From positions 2,511,937-2,575,936 of the forward strand of contig MU001494.1 in NCBI GenBank assembly GCA_010093485.1: 64,000 nucleotides of DNA, read 5' to 3'. The stretch comes from Karstenula rhodostoma CBS 690.94 (Eukaryota > Ascomycota > Dothideomycetes > Pleosporales > Didymosphaeriaceae). Each line of letters opens with the position of its first letter. Position 1 is the stretch's first letter. Both the position numbers and the translations under genes were made by a program. This document shows, one piece after another, positions 19,548-31,147 of the stretch. The notes under the pieces were generated by a model. It was not told where the DNA came from. It was given only the letters and a program-made list of their open reading frames with translations, and made no database searches.

Positions 19548-22500
19548 TTCTTTTTTATATAAATCTATCTTCTTTTATAGCTTAAATTACTACTTATCTA
19601 GCTTAAACTACTCTCTTTAAATAGTAATTTAATCTTTCTATAGCTATAGTGCCTCTTACTTTACCTATAACTCCTAGTTTTAAATAAGAACTTATTACTA
19701 TATAGATTAATTTCTATTTAAATATATTAGAATTAATTTTAGAATATATTTAAATTAATATATTTAGGATTTAGAAAAGATCTAATAGGAGATATTCTTA
19801 CTAAAAAGGATTTTATAAAAAAAGTTCTTATTAGAGAAAATCTTATAAAAGGAGACTTTATAGAAGTAGTTTTTCTAATCTTAGTTAAAAATAGACTATT
19901 TAATAGATACTTTACTCTTTCTATATTAATAAAGCTAAATAAGTTTAATATATAGAGTACCTTATTCTCTTCTATAATATTTTTAGGTAAATTATTCTCT
20001 TTTTACCCTAAATATATTATAAATATATTTATAGAGATTTTACTTAAAACTTACTCTTCTTTACTTATTTACTAGCTTCTCTTTATATATTAATAAAGAA
20101 CCTCTAAAATAGGCTTAGAGAACTATAATTTATATATTAAATTCTATATATATTCCTTATTTTATACTCTATAATATTTTAAAGATCTATTTATTTTATA
20201 CTAGAATATATTATAAATATATTCTTAATAAGTTTATATTAACTTATTTTAGAATATCCTTAAAAAGAGGTTACCTCTACCTTATTTAATATCCTTTATT
20301 TCTAGCTTATTTAACTATATTAGAGTATAATTCTATTTAATTCTAAGTAACTTTAGATATTAGACTTATATCTTATAGTAAACCTACTATAATTATAGGA
20401 TATTTCTTATATCTAGTCTAGTTCTTAATACTATTCTATATTAAATTTTCTAGAATATATTAGAAATATATTCTAAATATATTTAGTCTTTACTTTTTAC
20501 TTATAAGAAAATTATATAGCTTTATATATTTAGCCTCTATTCTAATATATAAAAGACTCCTTATTTAATTCTATATTATTCCCTAAATATATAGTACTTC
20601 TAGAACTACTTTATTAATATTTTAATAGAAGTATATATAATAAAAGTATATTATACTTTAAAGTTACTAATACTAGTCTTTTAAGTAAGGGTCTAAGATA
20701 TAAAGTATTTCCCTAAAATCTATAAATATATTTAAATAATATTAGAAATATATTTACTTAGCTTATCTTATATTTATTTTATATCTATATTAACTATAGT
20801 ACTAAGAAATCCCTAACTATATAGATAATTCTAATAAAGGTCCTTTTAGATAGCCTTACTACTTTCTTAGAAAAAGTAGAGTAAGCTATCCCTATATACT
20901 AATAGGGATTTAGAGTTAATAATAATTTAGCTAAAAGTAATAACTAGAATTTATTAGGAATATATTTAAGTAAAATAATTAATAAACTATACTTTTACTA
21001 TACTCTTTATAAAAGATAGTAATAAGAATTTTAGATTATTCTTTTTTAAGTCTCTTATAAAATATATCTATTTAGAATATTATCTATAAGAAGAGAATCT
21101 TTACCTATTAGTTATAAAAATAGACTATATAATTAGTTAAAGCTATTATAGTAATATCTTAGATATAATACTAAATATATTAGAAATATATTTAGATAAA
21201 TATATTTAGAATATATTTATATAAATATATACTTCTATTAGGTTTTATAGGTATTTTATATACTACTTATAGAAAATACCTTTAAAACTATATTTAAATA
21301 GAAAGGTAGTAAGCTTTTTATATTTTATAATTTACTAAATTTAGTCTTTATTAGTAAAGGTAGTATTTAGTTCTTCTAAATATAAGATATTTTACTACTA
21401 TAGATAGGCTAGTAGTTATAAAGAATTTAGAAACTAGGCTAAACCTATTATTAATATATTTTAAATATATTTTTATAAATAAGCTTATATCTACTTAGTA
21501 TTAGTATAAATATTAGATAAAGAATATTATAAATCTCCTCTAACTAGTCCTTTAAAAGAAAGTATAGTAATAGTAGGATATAAAAGTAAATTCTAAATAA
21601 AATAAAAATATAGTAGGGAGTTTTTACTAGATTAATAGGAATAAGAATAAGAAACTTTACTAAGTAGGTCTTCTTTACTATTTTACCCTAACTTTAGAAA
21701 TAATCTATACCTAAATATATTTAGAAGTTATTTAGAATATATTTAAGCTTAAACTTACTATACTAATTAATCTAAGCTATTTAGGGTTCTATAATATTAT
21801 AGTATTCTATTAAAAGAGGTAGGCTATTTTAGAATAAACCTTTTAGATAATTAATATCTACCTTTTATAATATTTTTTAAAAGAAGTAGTTTTCTATTTT
21901 TATCTTTTACTATATCTATATTTTATACCTAATTATCTAATATATAGAATTAAATAGATTCTACTATTATTAGCTAGAATAAGTTCTAAATAAGTTATAA
22001 ATATATTCTTATATAATATAATAGTTAAAGAACTAGACTATATCCTTATAAATATAGTATATAATATAACTAGTTTTACTACTATTTTTACTTTATACTA
22101 AAGTAATACCCTAATATCTTTTTCTCTCTACTTCTTCCTCTATTTAAGATACTAGTATAAAACTATTTTATTTCTTTAAAAAATTAAGGAGTAATTTTAG
22201 TATATAAATAGGTTTAGATTATATTCTAAAGGTATTTATAGTATTTAATCTCTATATATATATACTTCTACTTCTATATATTTATATTTAAAAATAAAGA
22301 AAAGGTTTATTTTAGAGGGTATACTTTTCTTTTAGAGTATTATATCTAAATATATTAGAATTATATTTAGAACCTATTTAGCTATATATACTATTAATAC
22401 CTTCTTTAATACCTTTTTATTAGTTAGATATATATTACTAGCTAGCTATAGTATATAGATAATATATATAATACCTTTATTATAGGTCTTTAAATATATT

Positions 22501-24180
22501 AAAAGGATAGAGGAATAGATTATTTCTTTAATATATAGTACTATATTAAGCTTCTTATTTATATTTCTAAGTATAAATAATACTATCTATATAAATATAT
22601 TATAAATATATTTAGAATATATTTAGGCTAAAAGTATATTATAACTAGTAGTTTAATACTCTCTTATAGCTTCTATAGCTAAAGGTTATTATTAGATTTA
22701 ACTATTATATCTAAACTAATATCCTAAAGTAGATTAAGGTTTTTAAATAATAGAATAGATTATATATATTATAGAGATTCACTATAAGGTAGGGTAACTT
22801 AATAAAGTAGGGGGGATAAAAAGGCACGTTATACTTTACTAATATATAAATAAAGAGGGACTAAAAAAGTAGCTAAGGTATACCTAGTATCTATATATAA
22901 GCTAACTAAAAAGGGTATAGTACTAAACTAATTAAAATAGGAACTAGTATATACCTACTAATATATAAGAAATCTAATAATAAAGAGTTAATAAGGTATT
23001 AAAAGGATAGTTCTTATTAAGACTAGGAGAAAAATATATATAGGTAAGTACTACTACCTATATTACTTTCTCCTATCCTATACTCTATTAGTTATTAATA
23101 GTATATAAGAAAATATAATTAAGATATCTATTTCTAGTATATTATAAATTCTACTTAATAATATAATACTTATAGTTCTAGACTTACTAATATATTACCT
23201 ATACCTTAGGATTAACCTAACTAATAATAAGCTAATATAGGTAGTAATATACCTATTTCCTACTATCTATCTAGGGATAATAATAACTAATACCTATAAA
23301 GTAGCTAAGGAGTATAGTAAAGATATTTAAATAATAATAGTAATAATAAGTAATAATTATAATATCTAAGAAGTTAAGAGCTAGCTAGAATCTAAAGTTA
23401 TATATATAGGTATAAAGGAAGCGCTTAAACTATATAAACTAGGCTAGCTAGTAATAAAATACTTAATAACTACTAGCTATATATATATACTATAGTAATA
23501 GGAGTTATAGGGTATATAGAATTACTACAGTAATAATAAAGAGGAGACTAAAGAGGATAAAAAGTTTATAATAGAGATAATAAGTAATAAGATAAGTATT
23601 TACTAGATATAGGAGATTCTATATAGTGTGGCAGCGTAGGTATAGGCGCAGGTAGTAAAGGTAAAAGTAAAGGTAAAGTTATTTTAAGTATAGAGTATAA
23701 AGGGTAGTAAGATAGTAGCTATATAGTTAGTATTTAATAATAGTAATAGGGGCGTATAGTATTTAATTATAAAATACTAAGGGAGCTTAGTATCGCGTTA
23801 ATAATAGAATAAGGTAATAAGGATTATAATATAAAGTTAACTAGTATCTAGCTATAATTAGTAGTTTTTAATAGATTTTAATAACTAGTTCTAGGGAAAG
23901 ATAGTAATTAAATAAACTTAACTTAATAAAGTAAGGATTCTAAATAAATAAATAAAGAAGTAACTAACTAATACTGGCCTAGGGTAGGTTATAGTAATAG
24001 ATTATAGATAAAATCTATATTTAAATATATTCTAAATAGGTTAGCCCTAAAGAGGTATTAGGAAAATAAAGAAATAAAGAGGATATTAATAATAACTTTA
24101 TTTTTAAGGTAACCTAACCCTAAAAACTCTATAATTACTATTTTAGGTAAGGTAGTCGCACTAGTAAGGGGTATAGTTAG

Positions 24181-24545
24181 CTAAGGTAAAAACTATAGTC
24201 GGGTGAGCTGCATCCTCATGTGAAAACAACCGATTGAGGGCAAAGTTTCCCGAACCGGGCGGTAGCTTCGTGATCAATTATACGCGCACTGTGCTAAAAT
24301 TCGCGCAAAGGCGTGATTGCACATTACACATTACAAATCCACCATCCAACATCACTATAACAAGGCCAGCCTTGCAACCCGAATAGCACAGCTGGTACTG
24401 CATCAACTTCCCGATTCAATTATTTGGAACAACCGCCTACTGCCTTGTCACTTGGCCGCGTTTCGTCACGACTCCCCGCATCCATATCCGGCCATAACCC
24501 ATTCAATTGACCAGCTTCTCAACAAACACCATCGAAAACTTGGAC
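24181..24545. other. Promoter region of the GAL80-like gene
   Basis: Composition returns to normal here. The stretch holds the upstream region of the oxidoreductase gene. Frames starting at 24317 on the plus strand overlap the gene in another frame and look like shadows. Confidence 0.45.
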
Positions 24546-25762
24546 ATGGCGTCCGCCCCTACACCCCTCCGCACAGCTCTCATAGGCCTCTCTTCCTCAG
24601 CAACAACGTCGTGGGCATCGGCCGCCCACCTCCCTGGCCTTCTCTCCCCAATCGGACGGGAAAAGCTGCCCATCACAGCGCTCCTCAACAGCAGCGTCAA
24701 AGCCGCCCAGTCTGCAATCGCGACGTACCAGCTCTCGCCGGAAACAAAGGCCTACGGCTCACCCGAAGATCTCGCAAATGACCCCGATGTCGACCTCGTC
24801 ATATGCAATACCCGCGTCGACAAGCACTTTGCCACGATCTTACCGAGCGTGAAAAAGGGCAAGGACGTCTTCGTTGAGTGGCCCATCGCGGCGAATTTGG
24901 AGGACGTAGAGACGCTGGTTCGAGAAGCGGGGAAGAGCGGGAGCAGGGTGGCTGTGGGGTTGCAGCGGAGGTGGGCGCCGCCGGCGGTGAAGCTGAGGGA
25001 GATCATCAAAGCTGGTGTTGACGGGAAGAAGCTTGGGAAGATTCTGAGCGTGGATGTGCGCGCATATGGCGGGACTAACGACAGGGACATTGTGCCCGAG
25101 GGGTTGGCGTATTTTCTGGATCGGAAGGTGGGTGGGAATGTGGTGGTTATTGGGAACGGGCACCGTAAGCCTTTTTCTCCTGCTGACGTGGGCAACGCTG
25201 AAAAAGCACAGTATTCGACACAGTCCTCTCTGTGGTCGGCGATCTGGAGCCGGGAGCCGTCAGTTCAAAGCTCCAGCTCCAGCGACCAGATGTCCGCGTG
25301 CGAGACCCTTCGACCAACGAGATCATCAAAACCGTCCAATCGGACGTTCCAGACTTGGTTTCCCTACACGGTACGCTGAAGCACTCCTCAGCAACTCTGT
25401 CGTACCTCTTCCGTCGCGGCCAGCCCTTCCCAGGTACGCCCGCCTTGACCTGGACCATCAATTTTGAGCATGGCGAGATCCGCCTCGTGTCTCCCTCAGG
25501 CCTCAACCTGGAGTTGGGAGAGCCCGTAACTATACACGTGCACTGGTTCGACAGCGATGAAGTGGAAGAGGTCAAGTGGGAGTGGAATGCGGAACAGACT
25601 GCGATACCGCCTTCGGCGAGGAACGTGATAAACACGCTAGTTGCGTTTGCCGATCGCAAGGCACCTGGAGATGGATGGGTGAGTCTTGAGGATGCGGCGA
25701 ATCGAGCGAGGCTGATTGAAGGATTCTTGGCTGAGTGGGAGAAGAGTCGGAAAGACGCCTGA
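24546..25762 (+). CDS. GAL80-like oxidoreductase (Gfo/Idh/MocA family)
   Basis: Two exons, 24546-25164 and 25212-25762, joined across a 47-bp intron (GTAAGC donor, CACAG acceptor), give 389 residues. The N-terminal NAD(P) Rossmann domain starts with TALIGLSSSATTSWAS. Asp/Val-rich DPDVDLVICNTRVDKHF and VFVEWPIAANLEDVE follow; EWP replaces the usual EKP signature, as is common in the GAL80-like branch. After the intron comes the GHLFDTVLSVVGDL helix typical of the second, sheet-rich domain. Family members are either sugar or lactose dehydrogenases or the yeast GAL80 repressor; the missing Lys of EKP argues for a changed or lost catalytic role, but this cannot be settled here. A Met at 24507 is in frame; 24546 was chosen because it opens the folded domain. 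Confidence 0.82.
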
Positions 25763-25971
25763 AGGAGTACACAGGCCCATAGAGGGAAATAGCTATGGAT
25801 TTACTCACCATCTCGCTCCGTTCTATCGATTTGTCCTATAATCGAGTTGGACTGGGTGCTTACTGTCTGCGCTTTCCCTCTCTTGTCAATTGCGACTGTT
25901 TATCTGCCAGAAACAATAACTACTTAGATACATATATACTCCTTCCGCACGCTATCTTCCATCAAGACCAC

Positions 25972-26126
25972 GGGTGCATGGTCCAGTGGCAAGCCGCTCT
26001 GATAAGATACCTGTTTTTCTCTTGTCTTTATCTCGCCATCTCAGGGCTTTCCCTGTTCGCAGAGCCGGTCACGTTCTCATCTCGGGTTCCATCAGAGAGA
26101 CCCAACTTCGATTCCTGGCGCGCCCA
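25972..26126 (+). tRNA. tRNA-like gene split by an ~80-nt insert (B)
   Basis: The plus-strand 5' half is GGGTGCA-TG-GTCCAGTGGCAAGCC, with box A TGGTCCAGTGG identical to structure A at 15.2 kb. The 3' half has CAGAG (pairs with CTCTG), a four-base variable loop, ACTTCGATTCC as box B, and CGCGCCC pairing with the 5' end at six of seven positions (one G-U). Two T-stem pairs are mismatched. About 80 nt separate the halves inside the anticodon loop. If the loop is read ATAAGA before the insert, U33 is present and the anticodon would be AAG, but a leucine tRNA should have a long variable arm, so this is doubtful. Intron-bearing tRNA, pseudogene and tRNA-derived repeat all remain possible. Confidence 0.4.
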
Positions 26127-26289
26127 TCCTTTGCGTCTCTACTTTCCTTTTCGCCGCATTTGCAGCGCTGACTTTGGGGTCAATCCATTGGAAATGTATG
26201 TGCTCTTCAGTAGCATTCACAGTAATAAATTACGCTTCATTATTCGAGCCAAACCTGTCGTTCCCAATCCACATCTCCACTTTCTATTC

Positions 26290-28953
26290 TCAAAGCTCAT
26301 CTATCGAATCCACCATCGCCTGCCCTTCCCCCTCCTTACAGGCCCTCTCCAGCGCCAAGAACGCAAAATGCCCCCCGACAACTGGTCTCGCAAAGAAATA
26401 CGGATTCGGGAATCCACCATCTTGCTCCGTGTTATACAGATCTGAGAACGGCCTATCCGTAGCCGTTTCATTGACCCACTTGGCGACCCTGTCCAGGATA
26501 GCCTTCCTCACGTCAGACGACGCGACGGCTGCGGCGTAGAACTCCCAGTCCGACTTGGCGTACAAGTGGCGGCTGTCAAGGGGGAGGCCGTACTTTTGGA
26601 GGGAGTATGAGTACCAGATGGATTGGTTTATGTAAATTTCGTGGGGGATGAAGTCTCTAGCCTTGCCAGGCTGGATGTCAGGGTCAGGAGACAGGTGCTG
26701 TTGGCCGTCTTGCGATGCTGCTGTGAAGAAAGATGTGTTTTTGGAAGAAGCGTTGTTGGTGATGGAGGGGTGGAAGCAGAGGAGGGCGTCGGAGTAGAGC
26801 GAGTACAGCGTGGTCCAGCTGCCGTACCAGTCGTATGCCAGCTTCGCGTGCGAACCATCCACCGAGATACCGCGCATGCGCCAGTGATCGATGTACTCCT
26901 CCGATATCTTCCGGTGCTCGTCTGCGTCGTCGGTGAGGCCAAGGAGGGAGGCAAGCTCGCTGAAAGCTTTGATGCCAATGATACCTTTCAACGCGAGATT
27001 GGTCTGGAGAGGCAGCCAGCCGGCGAAATCATCGGTGCATACTATCGACTACAGTTAGTAAGGATGGCCAGATGAAAGACCCGACTTACGCTGATTTGCG
27101 GGCTCTTTTGCAAATTCCACAAGGTAGCCGGTCCACTGTTTCCAAAGTGGATAGCTCCTTTTCAGCCACTTCTTCGCTTGCTTGACGCCCTTGTCTCTGC
27201 CACCCCAAGAGTTGTCGATGAAGCCGACGCCATCATGTGTGCCAAGATTCGTCAACGTGAAACGGTGATCGTTTCGATCACTATCATCGTCTGTGCTGCC
27301 AATTGTGGACCATATGGACTGCGCAACCTGGTCCGACTCGTACTTCAAGGAACTAACCAACGCCAGTCCCATGATGAGCATATCGCCACACTCCTCAACA
27401 GGCATATATTCGTCCCGCCCATCGGCGTGTCCAGTCAAGTTAGGAAAGTGGGAACCAAGGTCGTGCATCGAGTATTTGTTCGGATACAAGCCCTTCAATT
27501 GGTGCTCCAGCAGCGGCTCCAGAAGGTAAGCCGCCCATCTTGGGTTTGTGTACAAGAAGAACGGGAAAGCTGGAAATATCACGTCCACAGTCTGAGAGTT
27601 CCCGTTCGAAGAGATCTCCTTGAGGAAGAGGAGCGGATCTTCTGGCGTACCGGAGAAGCTTGTCGCACCTAGTGTTTGGCGAGCCGACAGGGCGACTATG
27701 TCGACGTAGGTGTCCGAACCGGAGGCATATGCGTCAATGCGAAGCTGTTCAGAGTAGTTGGCAGCCAGGGTATGTGCGTTGGAGAAGTCAAGGTAATGGA
27801 AGCTCAGGAGATCCTCTTCGGAGTGGAACCATGACTTCCACAGCGGTAACATGCGTGTGAGGCCACGCTCCGAAGCGAACTGTGTTACCTCATCTTGGAC
27901 ATGAGATATGGTGAACAGGATGCTTTCATTTCCTGGGCCGTCTGACCTGGCTAACTCAAATGACTTGGAGAAGGCGAATACAGGTTCATACTTGTTGATC
28001 GCTCGCGGAAAATATGGGTCGATCTCGTTCTGCAGCGTGCCAGTCCTGGCAAACCGCTGGCGAAGGGATTCCGAAGGGCCACTCTCGTGTCGCACATTTT
28101 CAGGTGCAGTGAAGTGCAGTTGTCCCCATTCCGCCTGGTCTCGCTCCTCGGCGAAAATGATCTGGTCCTTTCGCTTCACTGTCCAGGTTTTCAGTCCCTC
28201 TACGGGACCGGCATATTTCTGCTGCGACAATGTCCACTCGATCTGGCTGTCCGGGAACCCACTGACCCACTGTCCATTGACATCCATGTATATGTTCACA
28301 TCGAAGCTTCCTTCCACATACACCGTAACGTATGTCGCCGGTAGCGATTGCCTCAGAGTCGACGTAGGCGTAACAGGCGAGAGGAACGAAAGCGTGATAT
28401 TGAGGTCCTCTACGTCGGAGAGACCTTCCGGGGCGGGTAGCGCATACGTCAGATTAGTTGTAGAGGCGTCGTACTGCGCGCCTTTGTACTTGGGGTACGA
28501 AATGCTATATCTGGTGCCAGTCCGTCAGCCATGAAAACTCAGTCGAGAAGGAAGAGAACTTGCCCCTTCTCACGCGCAATATAGTCTCGTTCATTCGAGT
28601 TCAGAGAGTCCTGGGGACGACCCAGCAACGGGAATACCTCGTGCGTGTCCGGAAGGTGTGCGAGAACACTGAAGCCGAGCTGTGTGGCATTGTATCAGTA
28701 TTAACATAGCAAATGAATAGACAGAGGAGCTGATTACCCATCCACATTTAGATGCGTGCAGCTCAGCTCACCGTACCTCGGTACCATACCAAAACATAGG
28801 CCACTTCTTCCACGGCTCCTCCCTTGCATTGTCTAGCCACGTGCTCAGATACGGATTCCGTACAATTAACGGTAGAACTGGCGGCGTGAGGGAGGATGCT
28901 GTTACGACTGTCGCGGCGCTTGCCAGCAGCGCGGCGGAGATGGTGAGGCGCAT
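26290..28953 (-). CDS. gtaA: Secreted glutaminase, GtaA family
   Basis: Extracellular L-glutaminase of the filamentous-fungal GtaA type (DUF5127, DUF4965 and DUF1793 regions in order). Exons: 28953-28777, 28679-28564, 28510-27090, 27041-26290; 821 residues. The start MRLTISAALLASAATVVTA is a clear signal peptide; a Met six codons earlier (28971) weakens it. Family landmarks: NPYLSTWLDNA and WPMFWYGTE in exon 1, LGRPQDS, YPKYKGAQYDASTTNLTY after intron 2, NQLCTDDFAG spanning intron 3, YDWYGSWTTLYSLYSDALL, PLDSRHLY and PYFFARPVVGGHFAFLALE near the end. Intron 2 (28563-28511) begins GCAAGT, a GC-AG intron; no GT donor keeps the frame. It is longer than the roughly 690-residue Aspergillus enzyme. 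It would release glutamate from extracellular glutamine for nitrogen supply. Confidence 0.88.
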
Positions 28954-29362
28954 GGCGTGCACGGCAAGCAAGCACTATAGAGGAAGACAGTGGAGTGGAA
29001 AGGGCAGGATATTATAGAAAATGCACGCAACGGTTATCGCGTGCCTGCCAATGGCACGTTCATGTGAGCTATGGTGCGGTGGGTTGTCGCTTGCATGACG
29101 CGCGTAGCTAGAGCTGTGAGACGACGTGGGGAGCTGCGGTGGAGCCCCGGACGTGCTGGTGCGGGGGCGGGACGGCGGACCAACCAGCGCTTCGTGCCTT
29201 GCAGATAACCTCCAACCTCAGAATCCCCATGCCTCCAGTATCCTCCAACACCATCCTCATCCGTCCATGAGCAGGAGAGACAGTAAGGCCGTGACTCTGG
29301 TAACGACCTCCTACCCAACTCCCGACTATGACCTCTCTCGTAGTCACCTTCCCAATCCTCCC
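28954..29362. other. Promoter of the glutaminase gene
   Basis: About 400 bp upstream of the minus-strand glutaminase and downstream of the next minus-strand gene. Overlapping short frames on both strands are unconvincing. It likely contains nitrogen-regulated promoter elements, but I did not identify clear ones. Confidence 0.4.
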
Positions 29363-30718
29363 CTAACGAACGCCTCGTGAGTCGTTTCGAGACGCAGTCC
29401 TACTGCCATCATCGCTCGACGGTGTAGCACGACGCCGCCACGCGTCCGCCACCGCATTCAGCCATCCCGTGGGCGTCAGTCGACTCTTAGTGCTGCGGCC
29501 GAACGTGGGTGTCGAGATGGTTGCCCTTAGTGACTGCACCGGACTGGGCGTCTTCCTCTCCCACTCGTCGATCGGGTAGATGGGATGAGGCTGGTAGCTA
29601 GTGTCTGCAGCTGGGTCGCGCTTCTGCGGCAGCGTACACAAAGCTCGTTGCGATGGCTGCGGTGGATCGAATGTGCAGGACGGTGGGACTGCTAGACGAT
29701 AGTCTGAGAGGGCCCGACCGAGGCCAAGACGCGAAGTTGCCGGGTCGTGCTCATCTGAGGGATTGCTCAACCAACCAACGCGGATGCTTGGACTTCCAGT
29801 AGACATGCATGTCTTGTGCGGGTTGCCGGGAGGGACATTCGCCCCGTCGTACCTCGCCTGAATGTGCGCAACCTTCCCAACTTCCGCTTCGTCGCTGAGC
29901 CTGTCATCCGTATTGCACGGCTCGATCACTGACAGTTCATTGGACTCCCCATCTTCTACGACCTCGTCTTCTGACAATCCCATCTCGCGGATTTGCTCCC
30001 GTGTGCGGTAGTAGTAGCGAAATGTCACATACGGCTTGTCCACCGGGTCAACCAAGGCGAACTTGTAGAAACGCTTCGGGTGCCCCGAGCCCGCAAGACC
30101 AGCGTTAACAAGGCTGCTCTCGTCAGTATCGCATCGCACACATGATTCCAACAGACAGACTCGCCTGATTCCCCTCTCATCGCTCCCATGCTCCGTCGCC
30201 CTGTGCTCCTCCACCTGTCTCTGCACTCTCTTCCTCCCCAGCGCCCTATGCACCCTCACCTCCAAACAAGTCTTCTCGTCGAAACACCCTTCCACACCAC
30301 CTCGGTCCCCAGTCCCATCCCCCTTTGCAAAGCACAACACCCTCTTCTCCACCCTCTTTCTCCCCTCTTCATCCTCCACCTCAAACAGCGCAAACATCGT
30401 CTTCCCCTTCCACCCCTCCTCTTTGCCTGTGCTCCAGCTTACCACATGCGCGCCATCCACGTACAGCTTGAACAGGAAGTGCTGCTCCGCGGGGACGGGC
30501 GGGAACACTGCGTATGAGAGCCAGAACTGGGAGCTCGGGAAGGCGCGGATATAGACGCTGCAAGTCGAGGTTGCGGCGTCGTCGAAGGGCGGGGTGTGCG
30601 CGGGCGTGGGGACGCCGCGGGAAAGGTAGTGCGAGCGTGGGCGGGGGACGTACTCTGGGAAGGTTTCGATGTCGAATTGGGAGTGCAGCTTGATGCTGAT
30701 GCTGCGGTAAACTGGCAT
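29363..30718 (-). CDS. Fungal orphan protein resembling the DUF7918 group
   Basis: Single exon; the chosen Met at 30718 opens MPVYRSISIKLHSQFDIETFPEYV (451 residues). An in-frame Met at 30820 adds 34 unconserved-looking residues. The first 160 residues look folded: CSVYIRAFPSSQFWLSYAV, then FLFKLYVDGAHVVSWSTGKEEGWKGKTMFALFE. That pattern is common in uncharacterised Pezizomycotina proteins in which a beta-sandwich domain recognises nothing known. A second ordered block, KRFYKFALVDPVDKPYVTFRYYYRTREQIREMGL, follows near residue 240. The C-terminal third is proline- and serine-rich and probably disordered. No signal peptide or membrane segment. Function unknown; the family assignment is from memory of the motif layout. 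Confidence 0.7.
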   Translation of the reverse strand: MPVYRSISIKLHSQFDIETFPEYVPRPRSHYLSRGVPTPAHTPPFDDAATSTCSVYIRAFPSSQFWLSYAVFPPVPAEQHFLFKLYVDGAHVVSWSTGKEEGWKGKTMFALFEVEDEEGRKRVEKRVLCFAKGDGTGDRGGVEGCFDEKTCLEVRVHRALGRKRVQRQVEEHRATEHGSDERGIRRVCLLESCVRCDTDESSLVNAGLAGSGHPKRFYKFALVDPVDKPYVTFRYYYRTREQIREMGLSEDEVVEDGESNELSVIEPCNTDDRLSDEAEVGKVAHIQARYDGANVPPGNPHKTCMSTGSPSIRVGWLSNPSDEHDPATSRLGLGRALSDYRLAVPPSCTFDPPQPSQRALCTLPQKRDPAADTSYQPHPIYPIDEWERKTPSPVQSLRATISTPTFGRSTKSRLTPTGWLNAVADAWRRRATPSSDDGSRTASRNDSRGVR

Positions 30719-31147
30719 CGCGGTGATGATAGTGGTGGCGACGTGAAAGTGTAGACTCGAGATCGGAACCGGGAGCGTTGGAGTTGCGAGTTGCGAGCTG
30801 CGAGTAGTTGATGAGTGCAAAGTGGAAAGAAGGTGAGCGGGTCCTTGTCGCGCCTGCCGTGTTCGTCGAGGTTTGCAGCTTCACTTGGTCAACTTTATCT
30901 GCCTGCCTGTTGAATGAGTGACGCTAAAAAGGTAGAGACGAATCATACAGCAACGGATATACACAGCAAGGACCCAGAAGAACGAGCGCCATGAAGTTGG
31001 TTATCTACATTTGGGCAATCTACGGTATCAACGTGTTTGGTACAGAGTCTGGCCGCACTTCACCATGAGAGAATGTCCAGAATGCAAAATGCAGCGCTGA
31101 AGTGAAAACGGGGTATCTTAAATTCAAACACAACACACGAATACACC
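30719..31147. other. Intergenic between two minus-strand genes
   Basis: About 430 bp holding the promoter of the orphan gene and the 3' end of the dynactin gene. I see no open frame or RNA gene. Confidence 0.45.

Larger units (their letters stand above)
16441..24180. repeat. AT-rich island with saturated RIP-like mutation
   Basis: From about 16.45 to 24.18 kb the sequence is overwhelmingly A and T. Between about 16.58 and 23.63 kb CpA and its complement TpG are almost completely absent and CpG is very rare, while CpT, CpC and GpC remain. That is the signature of RIP, which turns CpA into TpA in duplicated DNA. No frame of 60 codons survives. The right edge (after 23.6 kb) is less saturated. 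The island most likely represents transposon remnants. I could not identify the original element. Flanking genes start within 400 bp on the right and about 1.6 kb on the left and are intact. Confidence 0.85.

Noticed and set aside
18933..22800. Remnant of a retrotransposon polyprotein
   Set aside because: The setting suggests it, but stops occur every few codons in all frames and no reverse-transcriptase or integrase motif could be read, so I only call a RIP-affected island.
22801..24180. Possible decayed gene at the less AT-rich right edge of the island
   Set aside because: No frame or protein motif could be followed; the lower saturation alone is not evidence of a gene.
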